This document shows, in pieces, positions 18,079-26,805 of a DNA stretch of 43,199 nucleotides. The notes below the pieces were generated by a model. The model had not been told where the DNA came from. It worked only from the letters and a program-made list of their open reading frames with translations, and made no database searches. The position numbers and the translations under genes are program-made. Source of the DNA: Zetaproteobacteria bacterium CG1_02_55_237. GTDB lineage: Bacteria > Pseudomonadota > Zetaproteobacteria > Mariprofundales > Mariprofundaceae. Numbering within the stretch: the stretch's first letter is position 1; each line of letters begins with the position of its first letter. Location: NCBI GenBank assembly GCA_001871195.1, contig MNXA01000011.1, positions 1-43,199 of the forward strand. Reading direction: 5' to 3'.

Positions 18079-19479
18079 ATGATTTCTCTACCCGAATATC
18101 CAGATTTACAGGTTTGCGTGCTTGCCGCAGGGCAGGGTAAGCGCATGCATTCAAGCCAGCCCAAGGTCCTGCACAAGGTGTTGGGCCGGGCCATGATCGA
18201 TCATGTGCTGCACACCGTGGAGGAGCTGACACCCAAGGCAATAGCCGTGGTGACGGGGCACGCCAGCGAGCAGGTGCGCCAGCATGTCGGGCAGCCGGCA
18301 AATCTTGAATGGGTAATTCAGGATAAGCAGTTGGGAACGGGACACGCGGTCAAACAGTGCGAGGATGTGATTCGCAATGTGCGCGATGTGCTGATTGTGT
18401 GTGGTGACACGCCGCTGCTGCGCAGTCAAACCTTGTCTGAACTTGTACAGGCACATCGCGCCGGCTCTGCCTCGGTAACCGTGCTTACTGCGATGGTCGC
18501 GGATCCGTTTGGCTATGGTCGTATCAAACGCGACGACATGGGTAAGGTCGCGGCGATTGTCGAGGAAAAGGATGCCAGCGATGCAGAGAGGACCATCTGT
18601 GAAGTGAGCAGTGGCATTTACTGCGTACGCCATGAAGTTCTTTTCGACCTACTCAAGAGCCTGGGTAACAGTAATGCGCAAGGTGAGTACTACCTGCCTG
18701 ATATTGTTCCATTGGCGTTGGCTGCCGGACAGTATGTGGATGCAGTTGCGATGCAGGATAGTAGCGAGATGCTGGGTGTGAATAACCGTGCACAGCTCTC
18801 CGAGGTCGAGGATATGATGCAGGCGCGCATTATCCGGGACTGGCAGATGAAGGGCGTGACCATTGAGAAACCGCAAACGGTGCGCATCGAAGCGACGGTT
18901 AATCTTGGTGTCGACGTCGTGATTCAGGCCGGATGTTATCTCATCGGTTCCACGCGCATCGGAGACGGCTGCCGTATCGGGCCATACGCCGTGCTCGTCA
19001 ATGCGTGGCTGGACGACGATGTCGAGGTGTTTGCCTTCAGTCATATTCATGATGCCAATGTCGGTGCAGGGTCCCAGATTGGTCCGTTTGGTCGCCTTCG
19101 TCCGGGAGCTGTATTGGGTGAGGATGTGCATGTCGGCAATTTCGTCGAGATCAAGAACTCTGTTGTGAATCGCGGCAGCAAGGTAAATCACCTGACCTAT
19201 ATTGGCGATACAGATATGGGCAGTCATTGCAATATCGGCGCCGGCACCATCACCTGTAACTACGATGGTGCAAACAAACACCGCACGCGCATCGGTGATG
19301 ATGTGTTTGTTGGCTCCGACACCAAACTCATCGCTCCGGTTGAGGTGCAGGCAGGTGCAACTATCGGTGCCGGCAGCATCATTACCAAAACGGTTGTTTC
19401 CGGTGGCTTGACCCTGTCCGCGCGTCCTGATCAGCGGCATGTTGCAGGCTGGCAGCGACCGACAAAAAATAAAGACTGA
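18079..19479 (+). CDS. glmU: Bifunctional UDP-N-acetylglucosamine pyrophosphorylase / glucosamine-1-phosphate acetyltransferase
   Basis: A 466-residue two-domain enzyme. The N-terminal nucleotidyltransferase has VLAAGQGKRMHSSQPKVLH (about 12-30). The C-terminal left-handed beta-helix of hexapeptide repeats (from about 260) has IGPFGRLRPGA and GAGTITCNYDGANK, the acetyltransferase site. It makes UDP-GlcNAc for peptidoglycan and lipopolysaccharide. ATG at 18079 follows GGAGG. Its stop overlaps the glmS ATG by one base, so the two consecutive steps are coupled. Confidence 0.96.
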   Translation: MISLPEYPDLQVCVLAAGQGKRMHSSQPKVLHKVLGRAMIDHVLHTVEELTPKAIAVVTGHASEQVRQHVGQPANLEWVIQDKQLGTGHAVKQCEDVIRNVRDVLIVCGDTPLLRSQTLSELVQAHRAGSASVTVLTAMVADPFGYGRIKRDDMGKVAAIVEEKDASDAERTICEVSSGIYCVRHEVLFDLLKSLGNSNAQGEYYLPDIVPLALAAGQYVDAVAMQDSSEMLGVNNRAQLSEVEDMMQARIIRDWQMKGVTIEKPQTVRIEATVNLGVDVVIQAGCYLIGSTRIGDGCRIGPYAVLVNAWLDDDVEVFAFSHIHDANVGAGSQIGPFGRLRPGAVLGEDVHVGNFVEIKNSVVNRGSKVNHLTYIGDTDMGSHCNIGAGTITCNYDGANKHRTRIGDDVFVGSDTKLIAPVEVQAGATIGAGSIITKTVVSGGLTLSARPDQRHVAGWQRPTKNKD

Positions 19480-21305
19480 TGTGTGGCATTGTTGGGGCGA
19501 TAGCCCACAGAGATGTTCTACCCATCCTGATGGAGGGTTTGCAACGGCTTGAGTATCGCGGTTATGACTCGGCTGGTGTTGCGGTCAGAAGCGCTGACGG
19601 TGAGTTGAAGCGGTTCCGCGCGCTCGGCAAAGTGCATGTGCTCAAGGATCTCGTCGAGAGATCCGGTGTTCAGGGGGATATGGGCATTGCTCATACCCGT
19701 TGGGCAACCCATGGGGTACCTGCCGAGCGAAATGCGCATCCGCAGATGAGCGGGGTCAGGGTGGCTGTGGTGCATAACGGCATCATTGAAAATCATGCCG
19801 AACTGCGCAAACAGCTTGAGGCGCTAGGCTATGAATTTACCTCGGAAACCGATACCGAAGTCATCGCTCATCTGATGGCTCATAAGCTGGAAGCAGGGAT
19901 GGATTTGTTTGCGGCGGTAGCACAGACCGCAGTTGAGTTGGACGGTGCATATGCGCTTGCTGCTGCCAGCCCGGAAGATGCTGAGCGTATCGTCGTGACA
20001 CGGGCGGGAAGTCCGTTGGTGATAGGTCTGGGAGACGGAGAAAATTTTATTGCCTCCGATGTGACTGCGTTGCTGCCTGTGACTCGCAAGTTCATCTTTC
20101 TCGAGGAAGGTGATATTGCTGAGGTGCGCCGCGATAGCGTTACGGTATTCGATAACAGAGGGCATGAAGTCACGCGACCGGTCAAGCAATCACAGCTTTC
20201 AAATGTCGTTGCCGATAAGGGGCCATACGCTCATTACATGCTCAAGGAAATTTTTGAGCAACCGGGTGTCATTTCTGAGACGCTGGAGGGGCGCATTCAT
20301 AAAGGGCGCCTGCTGGAGGCTAGTTTTGGGCATGAGACAAGTGCCTTGCTTGATCGGACCAAGCATGTTCAGATTGTTGCCTGCGGTACCAGTTTTCATG
20401 CGGGTATGGTGGCACGCTACTGGATTGAAGAGGCTGGGATACCATGCAGTGTCGAGGTCGCTAGTGAGTACCGCTATCGTCATGTCGTTGTTCCCGAAGG
20501 CTCCCTCTTGATTACCATCTCCCAATCCGGCGAGACAGCTGACACGCTGGCAGCCCTGCGCGGCGGCCGGGGCAAGGGCTATATCGGTAGCCTGACGGTA
20601 TGCAATGTGCCTGAGAGTTCCTTGGTGCGCGAATCGGATGTCTGTTTTATGACCCGTGCAGGCATTGAAATCGGTGTGGCCTCTACCAAGGCGTTTACCA
20701 CCCAATTGGTTGCCTTGCGTCTACTTACCATTGCACTTTCTCGCCGCCAGGGTCTTTCAAAGGCGCAGGAAGAGACGATGGTGAATGAGTTGCATTCGCT
20801 CCCCCGCCAGGTTGAGGTTGTGCTACGGCTGAGCGATGCGATAAGTGAAATGGCTGCAGCTTTCTCCGACAAGCATAACGCCCTTTTCCTCGGCCGCGGG
20901 CCTTTTTATCCAGTAGCGATGGAAGGCGCATTGAAGTTGAAGGAAATATCCTACATCCATGCCGAGGCATATCCGGCCGGTGAACTCAAGCATGGCCCGC
21001 TTGCTCTGGTCGACGAAACCATGCCGGTAGTTTGTGCATTGCCCGATGATCCCTTGCTTGAGAAGGTGCTGTCCAACCTTCAGGAGGTGCGTGCGCGCGG
21101 TGGAGAGCTTTTTCTATTCAGCGATCAGAAGGTGACTATCGGATTGGATCGTTACCACAACATGACCTTGTCTGACATCCATCCCGGGACGGCGCCGATT
21201 GTTTACAGCATTCCCTTACAGCTATTGGCATACCATGTTGCCATCATAAAGGGTACCGATGTGGATCAGCCGCGCAATCTGGCAAAATCGGTGACGGTTG
21301 AGTAG
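19479..21305 (+). CDS. glmS: Glutamine-fructose-6-phosphate aminotransferase GlmS
   Basis: A 608-residue enzyme making glucosamine-6-phosphate, the entry step toward UDP-GlcNAc. Cys2 of MCGIVG is the glutaminase nucleophile, and RLEYRGYDSAGVAV and HTRWATHG follow in the same domain. Two SIS sugar-isomerase domains follow (ISQSGETADTL, EGALKLKEISYIHAEAY), and the C-terminus AKSVTVE is standard. No glmS ribozyme is possible, since there is no leader: the ATG overlaps the glmU stop. Confidence 0.97.
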   Translation: MCGIVGAIAHRDVLPILMEGLQRLEYRGYDSAGVAVRSADGELKRFRALGKVHVLKDLVERSGVQGDMGIAHTRWATHGVPAERNAHPQMSGVRVAVVHNGIIENHAELRKQLEALGYEFTSETDTEVIAHLMAHKLEAGMDLFAAVAQTAVELDGAYALAAASPEDAERIVVTRAGSPLVIGLGDGENFIASDVTALLPVTRKFIFLEEGDIAEVRRDSVTVFDNRGHEVTRPVKQSQLSNVVADKGPYAHYMLKEIFEQPGVISETLEGRIHKGRLLEASFGHETSALLDRTKHVQIVACGTSFHAGMVARYWIEEAGIPCSVEVASEYRYRHVVVPEGSLLITISQSGETADTLAALRGGRGKGYIGSLTVCNVPESSLVRESDVCFMTRAGIEIGVASTKAFTTQLVALRLLTIALSRRQGLSKAQEETMVNELHSLPRQVEVVLRLSDAISEMAAAFSDKHNALFLGRGPFYPVAMEGALKLKEISYIHAEAYPAGELKHGPLALVDETMPVVCALPDDPLLEKVLSNLQEVRARGGELFLFSDQKVTIGLDRYHNMTLSDIHPGTAPIVYSIPLQLLAYHVAIIKGTDVDQPRNLAKSVTVE

Positions 21306-21338
21306 GTCGCAACACAAACTGCAGTGTTTTTTCATGCT

Positions 21339-21367
21339 TTGACATGGGCCAAGTAAGGTTCTACGCT
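21339..21367 (+). promoter_or_regulatory. Possible promoter overlapping the start of aroE
   Basis: TTGACA (21339-21344), 17 bases, TACGCT (21362-21367). The -35 is perfect and the -10 weak. It lies across the ATG at 21344, so if it is used the message would start near 21374 and translation would need one of the later GTG codons. Confidence 0.35.
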
Positions 21368-22249
21368 AGCACAGACGTGGAAGTGACCGGAAAAACAAGG
21401 GTGTTTGGAATTATCGGCGACCCGATTTCGCATTCCCTGTCGCCGTTGTTTCAAGCCCGTTTCGCAAAACAGCACGGTATTGATGCCGTGTATATTCCTT
21501 TGCGCGTTATGGCAGAGGATGTTGCCACGGCGCTAGCGGGATTGTGGGCGGCCAATGTTGAGGGCTTCAACGTGACCGTTCCGCATAAGGAAAGTGTTGC
21601 TGCCTTGGTGCAGATGGATGAGGCGGCTTCGCTCATCGGTGCAGTGAATACCGTTCGTCGTGTTGCAGGCGGATGGCAGGGAACCAATACCGACTGGCAG
21701 GGTGTGCGAGATGCGATGCATGATCTGGATGTTGATTTGAACGGTTCTGAGGTACTGCTCATCGGCGCCGGTGGAACGGCGCGCGCTGTACTGCATGCAC
21801 TGGCTGCCGGGTCGGCGCGCAAGGTATACATATGCAATCGCAACCCGGAACGCTTAAACTGTCTGATGCAACATGCCGCCCGTACTTATCCTGCAATGGA
21901 GGTGAGCCAACTTGCCTGGGAAAAGGAAAAGGTTGCAGCCTGTGCCCTGCGCTGCGCTGTGGTCATCAATACGACATCCATCGGCCTCGATAAAGAGGAT
22001 GGAGCGTTTCCTTTTGCCATTGGCGGAAAAGGTGTGGCGCTGGATGCAGTGTATTCCCCGGATGGCAGGACGCCGTTTGTCGCGGCCGCACGCCAAGGCG
22101 GGCGCGTTGCTGTTGATGGCCTGCCCATGCTATTGGCCCAAGGGGCAGCCTCCTTTGCCTGGTGGCATGATGTGCGGGTTGATGTGGTTCCGGTCATGAT
22201 GTGGCTTGAGGAAAGGTTGGGAAGATGTCGAGCGGACCGGCTACAATGA
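21344..22249 (+). CDS. aroE: Shikimate dehydrogenase AroE
   Basis: An enzyme of the shikimate pathway that reduces 3-dehydroshikimate with NADPH. FGIIGDPISHSLSP holds the substrate serines, NVTVPHKE the catalytic lysine, NTDW the aspartate partner, and LIGAGGTARAVLHAL the nucleotide loop. It is 301 residues from ATG 21344. GTG at 21383 would give a typical start (MTGKTRVFGIIGDP) and 288 residues; neither has a good ribosome site, so the start is unsure. Its end overlaps pilB by 25 bases, an unusual link between aromatic synthesis and pilus genes. Confidence 0.92.
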   Translation: MGQVRFYASTDVEVTGKTRVFGIIGDPISHSLSPLFQARFAKQHGIDAVYIPLRVMAEDVATALAGLWAANVEGFNVTVPHKESVAALVQMDEAASLIGAVNTVRRVAGGWQGTNTDWQGVRDAMHDLDVDLNGSEVLLIGAGGTARAVLHALAAGSARKVYICNRNPERLNCLMQHAARTYPAMEVSQLAWEKEKVAACALRCAVVINTTSIGLDKEDGAFPFAIGGKGVALDAVYSPDGRTPFVAAARQGGRVAVDGLPMLLAQGAASFAWWHDVRVDVVPVMMWLEERLGRCRADRLQ

Positions 22250-23958
22250 GGAGGCAGGCCGCGCGCTATAGCCGGCTGGCCGATATTCTGCTTCGCCAGA
22301 ACAAGCTGTCGCGGGAGCAGTTGGATAATGTGCTGCGCGAAATGAATCTCGCCGGCGAGACGCTCATCTTTCAGTTGGTCAAACAGAATATCTTCACCAG
22401 TGAGGAAATCACCGAATTTATCTCGCGCAGCTTCGGCCGGCCGATTGTTGATCTTGACCAGATTGAAATTCCGCAGAATCTGACGGCAATCTCTACCGAC
22501 ATCATGCGTCGCAACAAGGCGCTGCCGATCAAGCGAGCGGGCAATATGCTGACCCTTGCGGTAGCCGACCCCTACGATATCAGCGCCCTTGATGAAATGG
22601 CCTTTATCAGCGGATGCCAGATTGAACTGGTGATTGTTTCCGAGGACCAGCTGTTGCGTCACCTTGATTCATTAGGCACAGCCGATGGCCATCTGGATGA
22701 TGTGATGGCCGATTTGGGCGCCAGCGACATGGAGGTGGTGGATACCAGCGAGGCTCATCTTGATGAGCATACGCTGACTGCCGAGACGGAAGCCGCCCCC
22801 GTGGTCAAGCTGGTTAATCTGGTTCTGCTCGACGCCATCAAGCGCGGCGCTTCCGATATCCACCTTGAACCGTACGAGAAAGTGGTGCGGGTGCGCTACC
22901 GCATTGATGGCGTGCTGCATGAAATCATGCGCCCGCCCATCAGGATGCGTGATGCCATGGTGTCGCGCCTGAAGATTTTGGCTCGTCTGGATATTTCCGA
23001 GCGCCGCATGCCGCAGGATGGGCGTATCAAATTGCGCCTGTCGAAGACCAAGACCGTGGATTTCCGTGTTTCTGTGCTGCCCACGCTGTTTGGCGAGAAG
23101 GTGGTGATGCGCCTGCTCGATCCGTCCAGTTTGCAGCTCGATATGACCAAGCTGGGCTATGAGGAGCAGTCTCTCAAGCGCTTGAAGGATGCCATTCATC
23201 AGCCCTATGGCATGGTGTTGGTTACGGGCCCGACCGGTTCGGGTAAAACAGTGAGTCTTTATTCTGCCGTTGCCGAATTGAACCAGCCGGGGGTGAATAT
23301 CTGTACCGCCGAGGATCCTGTCGAATTTAACTTCATGGGCATCAATCAGGTCAATGTGAATGCCGATATCGGTCTTGATTTTCCGGCAGCCCTGCGCTCA
23401 TTTCTACGCCAGGATCCGGATATCATTCTGATCGGCGAGATTCGTGATCACGACACCGCTGCCATTGGCATCAAGGCTGCGCTGACCGGCCATCTGGTGC
23501 TGGCTACGCTGCATACCAATGATGCACCATCCACGATGACCAGGCTGGTTAATATGGGGATTGAGTCGTTTCTGGTCGGCTCCGCAGTGAATCTTGTGTC
23601 TGCCCAGCGTTTGGCCCGCCGCATCTGCAAGGAATGCGCCGAACCTGTCGAGATTCCGGCTGAAGCGCTGATCGATGCCGGTGTGCCGGAGTCCGAGGTT
23701 GCCGACTTCAAAGCCATGCATGGAAAGGGTTGTCAGGTTTGCAATGGAACCGGCTACAAGGGGCGAACCGGCATTTATCAGGTGATGCCGATATTCGATG
23801 ATATCCGCGATGCGGTTTATGCAGGCAAAAATTCTAATGAAATTAACGATATCGCCGTGTCTCACGGCATTAAAACATTGCGCATGGCTGCACTCGACAA
23901 GGTGAGAGCCGGCGAACTTTCTCTGGAAGAATGTCTGAGGGTTACGGTGGCTGACTGA
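22225..23958 (+). CDS. pilB: Type IV pilus extension ATPase PilB
   Basis: A 577-residue hexameric ATPase that powers pilus extension from the cytoplasmic side. The N-terminal T2SSE-type domain covers about 15-150. Walker A GPTGSGKT is at 335-342, the Asp box near ICTAEDPVEF, Walker B ILIGEIRD at 401-408, and the His box GHLVLATLHTNDA at 422-434. A zinc tetracysteine (CKEC then CQVC) follows near 472 and 507, as in PilB/GspE. Start ATG at 22225 lies inside the end of aroE, with GGAAAGG upstream. It overlaps pilC (TGATG). Confidence 0.95.
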   Translation: MSSGPATMRRQAARYSRLADILLRQNKLSREQLDNVLREMNLAGETLIFQLVKQNIFTSEEITEFISRSFGRPIVDLDQIEIPQNLTAISTDIMRRNKALPIKRAGNMLTLAVADPYDISALDEMAFISGCQIELVIVSEDQLLRHLDSLGTADGHLDDVMADLGASDMEVVDTSEAHLDEHTLTAETEAAPVVKLVNLVLLDAIKRGASDIHLEPYEKVVRVRYRIDGVLHEIMRPPIRMRDAMVSRLKILARLDISERRMPQDGRIKLRLSKTKTVDFRVSVLPTLFGEKVVMRLLDPSSLQLDMTKLGYEEQSLKRLKDAIHQPYGMVLVTGPTGSGKTVSLYSAVAELNQPGVNICTAEDPVEFNFMGINQVNVNADIGLDFPAALRSFLRQDPDIILIGEIRDHDTAAIGIKAALTGHLVLATLHTNDAPSTMTRLVNMGIESFLVGSAVNLVSAQRLARRICKECAEPVEIPAEALIDAGVPESEVADFKAMHGKGCQVCNGTGYKGRTGIYQVMPIFDDIRDAVYAGKNSNEINDIAVSHGIKTLRMAALDKVRAGELSLEECLRVTVAD

Positions 23959-25151
23959 TGGCTGAATTTATTTGGCAGGGAAAATCACGCGAAGGAATGG
24001 ATCGTTCCGGCGAAATGGAGGCGCCGAGCAAGGAGATCGTCATGGCTGCCCTGCGCCGTCAGGGGATGACGACCATCAAGGTGAAGAAGAAGCCGATTGA
24101 GATCAATCTGTTTCCGGAAAAGGTGTCGGAGAAGGATATCACGATTTTTTTTCGCCAGTTGTCGACCATGATCAATGCCGGTGTGCCTTTGGTGCAGGCC
24201 TTCGAATTAGCTGAAAAGGGTTCGAGCAACAAGGCGCTGGTCAAATTGCTTAAGGATCTGCGCAATGAGTTGGAGGGCGGTGTACCGCTTGGCGAGACAC
24301 TGCGTAAATTCCCCAATGATTTTGACACATTGAGTTGTGCGCTGGTGCAGGCCGGTGAGCAGGGCGGTATTCTCGATTCTATTCTGCTGCGTTTGTGCGA
24401 GTACCGCGAAAAGGCACAGGCACTGAAGGCAAAGATCAAGTCCGCCATGGTGTATCCGATTGCGATTGTCAGCGTGGCCTTTATCGTGACTGCGGTGTTG
24501 ATGATTTTTGTGATTCCCGTGTTTGGCTCGATGTTCGCCGATTTCGGTGCCGAGTTGCCTGTACCGACACAGGTGGCAATTACCATGTCCAACGCATTTG
24601 TTGAATACTGGTATGTGGTTGTTTTTGTGCCTATTGCCATTATTACCGGCATCAAGCAGACCTATAAAACCAAGGCCGGACATTACCAGCTTGATCAGCT
24701 GCTGCTCAAGATGCCGATCTTGGGTGATGTATTGCGCAAGGCTTCCGTGGCGCGTTTTTGTCGCACCTTTTCCACCCTGACTGCCGCCGGCGTTCCGGTG
24801 CTTGAGTCGCTGAACACGGTGGCTGAAACATCCGGTAATGTTGTTGTCGAAGAGGCGATTCTCAATGCCAAGGAATCCATCACCCAGGGGCAGACGCTGT
24901 CTGCTCCGCTGACTGCCAGCGGTATCTTTCCCCGTATGGTGACGCAGATGATCAATATTGGTGAGGAAACCGGTAGCATGGAAGAAATGCTGTCCAAGAT
25001 CGCCGACTTCTACGAGCAGGAAGTGGATACGGCGGTGGACAACATGACCGCGCTGATGGAACCATTCATCATGGCCTTTCTCGGTATCGTGATCGGCGGC
25101 CTGGTTATTGCCATGTACCTGCCCATCTTCAAGATGGCGTCCATCGTCTGA
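23958..25151 (+). CDS. pilC: Type IV pilus inner-membrane platform protein PilC
   Basis: A 397-residue GspF-family protein, with two repeated cytoplasmic helical domains (FFRQLSTMINAGVPLVQAFE and FCRTFSTLTAAGVPVLESLN) and three membrane helices, near 170-195, 215-235 and 370-395. It is the platform on which PilB acts. The ATG overlaps the pilB stop by four bases. The length is typical. Confidence 0.95.
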   Translation: MAEFIWQGKSREGMDRSGEMEAPSKEIVMAALRRQGMTTIKVKKKPIEINLFPEKVSEKDITIFFRQLSTMINAGVPLVQAFELAEKGSSNKALVKLLKDLRNELEGGVPLGETLRKFPNDFDTLSCALVQAGEQGGILDSILLRLCEYREKAQALKAKIKSAMVYPIAIVSVAFIVTAVLMIFVIPVFGSMFADFGAELPVPTQVAITMSNAFVEYWYVVVFVPIAIITGIKQTYKTKAGHYQLDQLLLKMPILGDVLRKASVARFCRTFSTLTAAGVPVLESLNTVAETSGNVVVEEAILNAKESITQGQTLSAPLTASGIFPRMVTQMINIGEETGSMEEMLSKIADFYEQEVDTAVDNMTALMEPFIMAFLGIVIGGLVIAMYLPIFKMASIV

Positions 25152-25191
25152 CATCGCAGCTGCCTAGTTTTTTCCGCCGTCCGGGGGTCTA

Positions 25192-25974
25192 GTGAGTATA
25201 TCCATGTTCGTGATTGGCAGCTGCGGGCTGCTCGGCCTGCTGTTCGGCAGCTTTGCCAATGTGCTGGTGCATCGCTTGCCGCGGGGTGAATCGATTGCTT
25301 TCCCCGGCAGTCACTGCCCGAAATGTGAGCATGCCATTGCCTGGTACGACAACATTCCCGTTCTGTCATGGATGGTGTTGCGTGGCCGCTGCCGGCATTG
25401 CGCAGCTCCTGTGGCAGTGCGCTATCCACTGCTGGAGGCAGGGCTTGGCCTGATCTGGGGGCTGCTTGCCTGGCATTTTTCCCTGAAACCGGAGTTGGGT
25501 ATGGCGCTGGTCCTGTCCTTCCTGCTCTGGGTGCTCACCTGGATTGATCTTGAAACCGGTTTGTTGCCCAATGCCCTGACTTTTCCCGGTATTGCACTTG
25601 GCCTGCTGTACGCGGTTTTCTTCGGTGATATATATGCTTCATTGGCTGGCGCGCTGGCCGGCTATGGCGTGTTCTGGCTTGTGGCGCGCGTGTTTCTTTT
25701 GCTGACCGGACGCGAAGGTATGGGGCAGGGCGACTTCAAGTTGCTGGCCATGCTAGGGGCATTTCTCGGTTGGCAAGCATTACCCTTTGTGATCTTTCTC
25801 TCTTCCTTTGTCGGTGCGGTGATCGGCAGTGTCTATTTGTTGCTGACAAGAAACTCGATGCGCGCCGAAATCCCATTCGGCCCGTATCTGGCTGTAGCCG
25901 GCATGATCTGGCTTGTCTGGGGAGAGGGTTTGCTGTTCTGGTTCACAGAATTGAGCCGGGGCTTAGTGAGATGA
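25192..25974 (+). CDS. pilD: Prepilin peptidase / N-methyltransferase PilD
   Basis: A 260-residue inner-membrane aspartic protease that cuts and methylates type IV prepilins. The zinc-binding CPKC and CRHC pairs lie near the N-terminus. The two catalytic aspartates are in WIDLETGLLPN and in GMGQGDFKL (GxGD motif). About eight membrane helices are visible. GTG at 25192 follows GGGGG. Its stop overlaps the coaE ATG by four bases. No pilin gene is in the window, so substrates lie elsewhere. Confidence 0.95.
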   Translation: MSISMFVIGSCGLLGLLFGSFANVLVHRLPRGESIAFPGSHCPKCEHAIAWYDNIPVLSWMVLRGRCRHCAAPVAVRYPLLEAGLGLIWGLLAWHFSLKPELGMALVLSFLLWVLTWIDLETGLLPNALTFPGIALGLLYAVFFGDIYASLAGALAGYGVFWLVARVFLLLTGREGMGQGDFKLLAMLGAFLGWQALPFVIFLSSFVGAVIGSVYLLLTRNSMRAEIPFGPYLAVAGMIWLVWGEGLLFWFTELSRGLVR

Positions 25975-26564
25975 AACGCATCGGCCTGACTGGCGGCATC
26001 GGCAGCGGCAAGTCCACCTTGGCCGGCATGCTGGCAGAGTTGGGTGTGCCGGTGCTGGATCTCGATGCTTTGGGACGTGAGTTGCATAAGGATGCTGATT
26101 GCAGGGCGGCGCTGCTGGCAGCCTTCGGACATGACATCCTCGATTCGTCCGGAGCGGTGGATCGGGGCGCGCTGGGCAGGCTATGTTTTGCCGATGCAGA
26201 AAAAACAGCCACCCTGAACCGCATCATGCATCCACGTATCTGGCAGGAAGAACAGGTATGGCTGGCCGCGCAGCAGGGGGCCTATGTGTTGATTGAGGCT
26301 TCGGTGCTGATTGAGTCGGGTGGAGCGGCACGCATGGATGCGATCGTGGTTGTGCTGGCTGATCTGGATACGCGCCGGCAGCGCGTAGTGCAGTCGCGTG
26401 GAATGGAGGAACATCGCTTTGATGCCATCGTCGCACGCCAGTGTGACGATGCAGCGCGCTGGCAAGCGGCGGATTTTATCGTTGAAAACAATAATGGCCT
26501 GGATGTCCTGCAACAAGCCGCTGCCGGTTTGCATCAGCAACTTCTCAGTCTGAGCGCGCAATAG
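25971..26564 (+). CDS. coaE: Dephospho-CoA kinase CoaE
   Basis: A 197-residue P-loop kinase for the last step of coenzyme A synthesis. IGLTGGIGSGKST (4-16) is the Walker A, and the block LDLDALGRELH and the LID-like RRQRVVQSRG with Arg residues are typical. ATG at 25971 overlaps the pilD stop by four bases, the pilD-coaE order seen in many proteobacteria. The pathway's type III pantothenate kinase gene, coaX, is also in this window. Confidence 0.95.
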   Translation: MKRIGLTGGIGSGKSTLAGMLAELGVPVLDLDALGRELHKDADCRAALLAAFGHDILDSSGAVDRGALGRLCFADAEKTATLNRIMHPRIWQEEQVWLAAQQGAYVLIEASVLIESGGAARMDAIVVVLADLDTRRQRVVQSRGMEEHRFDAIVARQCDDAARWQAADFIVENNNGLDVLQQAAAGLHQQLLSLSAQ

Positions 26565-26630
26565 AAGACAATAAATATCGCCATGAAGGATGTTTGGTGA
26601 ATGAATGTTGTTTTCAGGCAAGGTTTGCGG

Positions 26631-26659
26631 TTGACACCCATAGGGCGGATTCGTAACGT
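26631..26659 (+). promoter_or_regulatory. Promoter of tRNA-Asn
   Basis: TTGACA (26631-26636), 17 bases, TAACGT (26654-26659), then a GC-rich discriminator TCGCGGCC. GC-rich discriminators after the -10 are typical of stable-RNA promoters under growth-rate control. It is 12 bases before the mature tRNA 5' end, so the primary transcript has a very short leader. Confidence 0.8.
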
Positions 26660-26671
26660 TCGCGGCCTTAT

Positions 26672-26747
26672 TCCCCGGTAGCTCAGTTGGTAGAGCAGGT
26701 GACTGTTAATCACCCTGTCGCTGGTTCGAGTCCGGCCCGGGGAGCCA
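26672..26747 (+). tRNA. tRNA-Asn (anticodon GTT)
   Basis: The acceptor TCCCCGG (26672-26678) pairs with CCGGGGA (26737-26743), then G and an encoded CCA (26745-26747). The D arm contains AGCTCAGTTGGTAGAGC. The anticodon stem is GGTGA/TCACC around loop CTGTTAA, with GTT at 26705-26707. The T arm contains GGTTCGAGTCC. It is 76 bases with no variable-arm extension. GTT decodes AAC and AAT. Confidence 0.97.
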
Positions 26748-26754
26748 CTCAGAT

Positions 26755-26785
26755 AAAAGGCGGGCACTTCGGTGCTCGCCTTTTT
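26755..26785. terminator. Bidirectional terminator between tRNA-Asn and the HD-GYP gene
   Basis: GGCGGGCAC (26759-26767) pairs with GTGCTCGCC (26772-26780) around a TTCG-type loop, with AAAA before and TTTTT after. It ends the tRNA transcript on the plus strand and, through the A/T flanks, also the convergent gene that stops at 26806. Confidence 0.88.
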
Positions 26786-26805
26786 CTTTTGTATGCAATA
26801 TCAGC

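Noticed and set aside
19440-19480. glmS ribozyme before glmS
   Set aside because: glmS starts on the glmU stop codon, leaving no leader; that ribozyme is also a feature of Gram-positive lineages.
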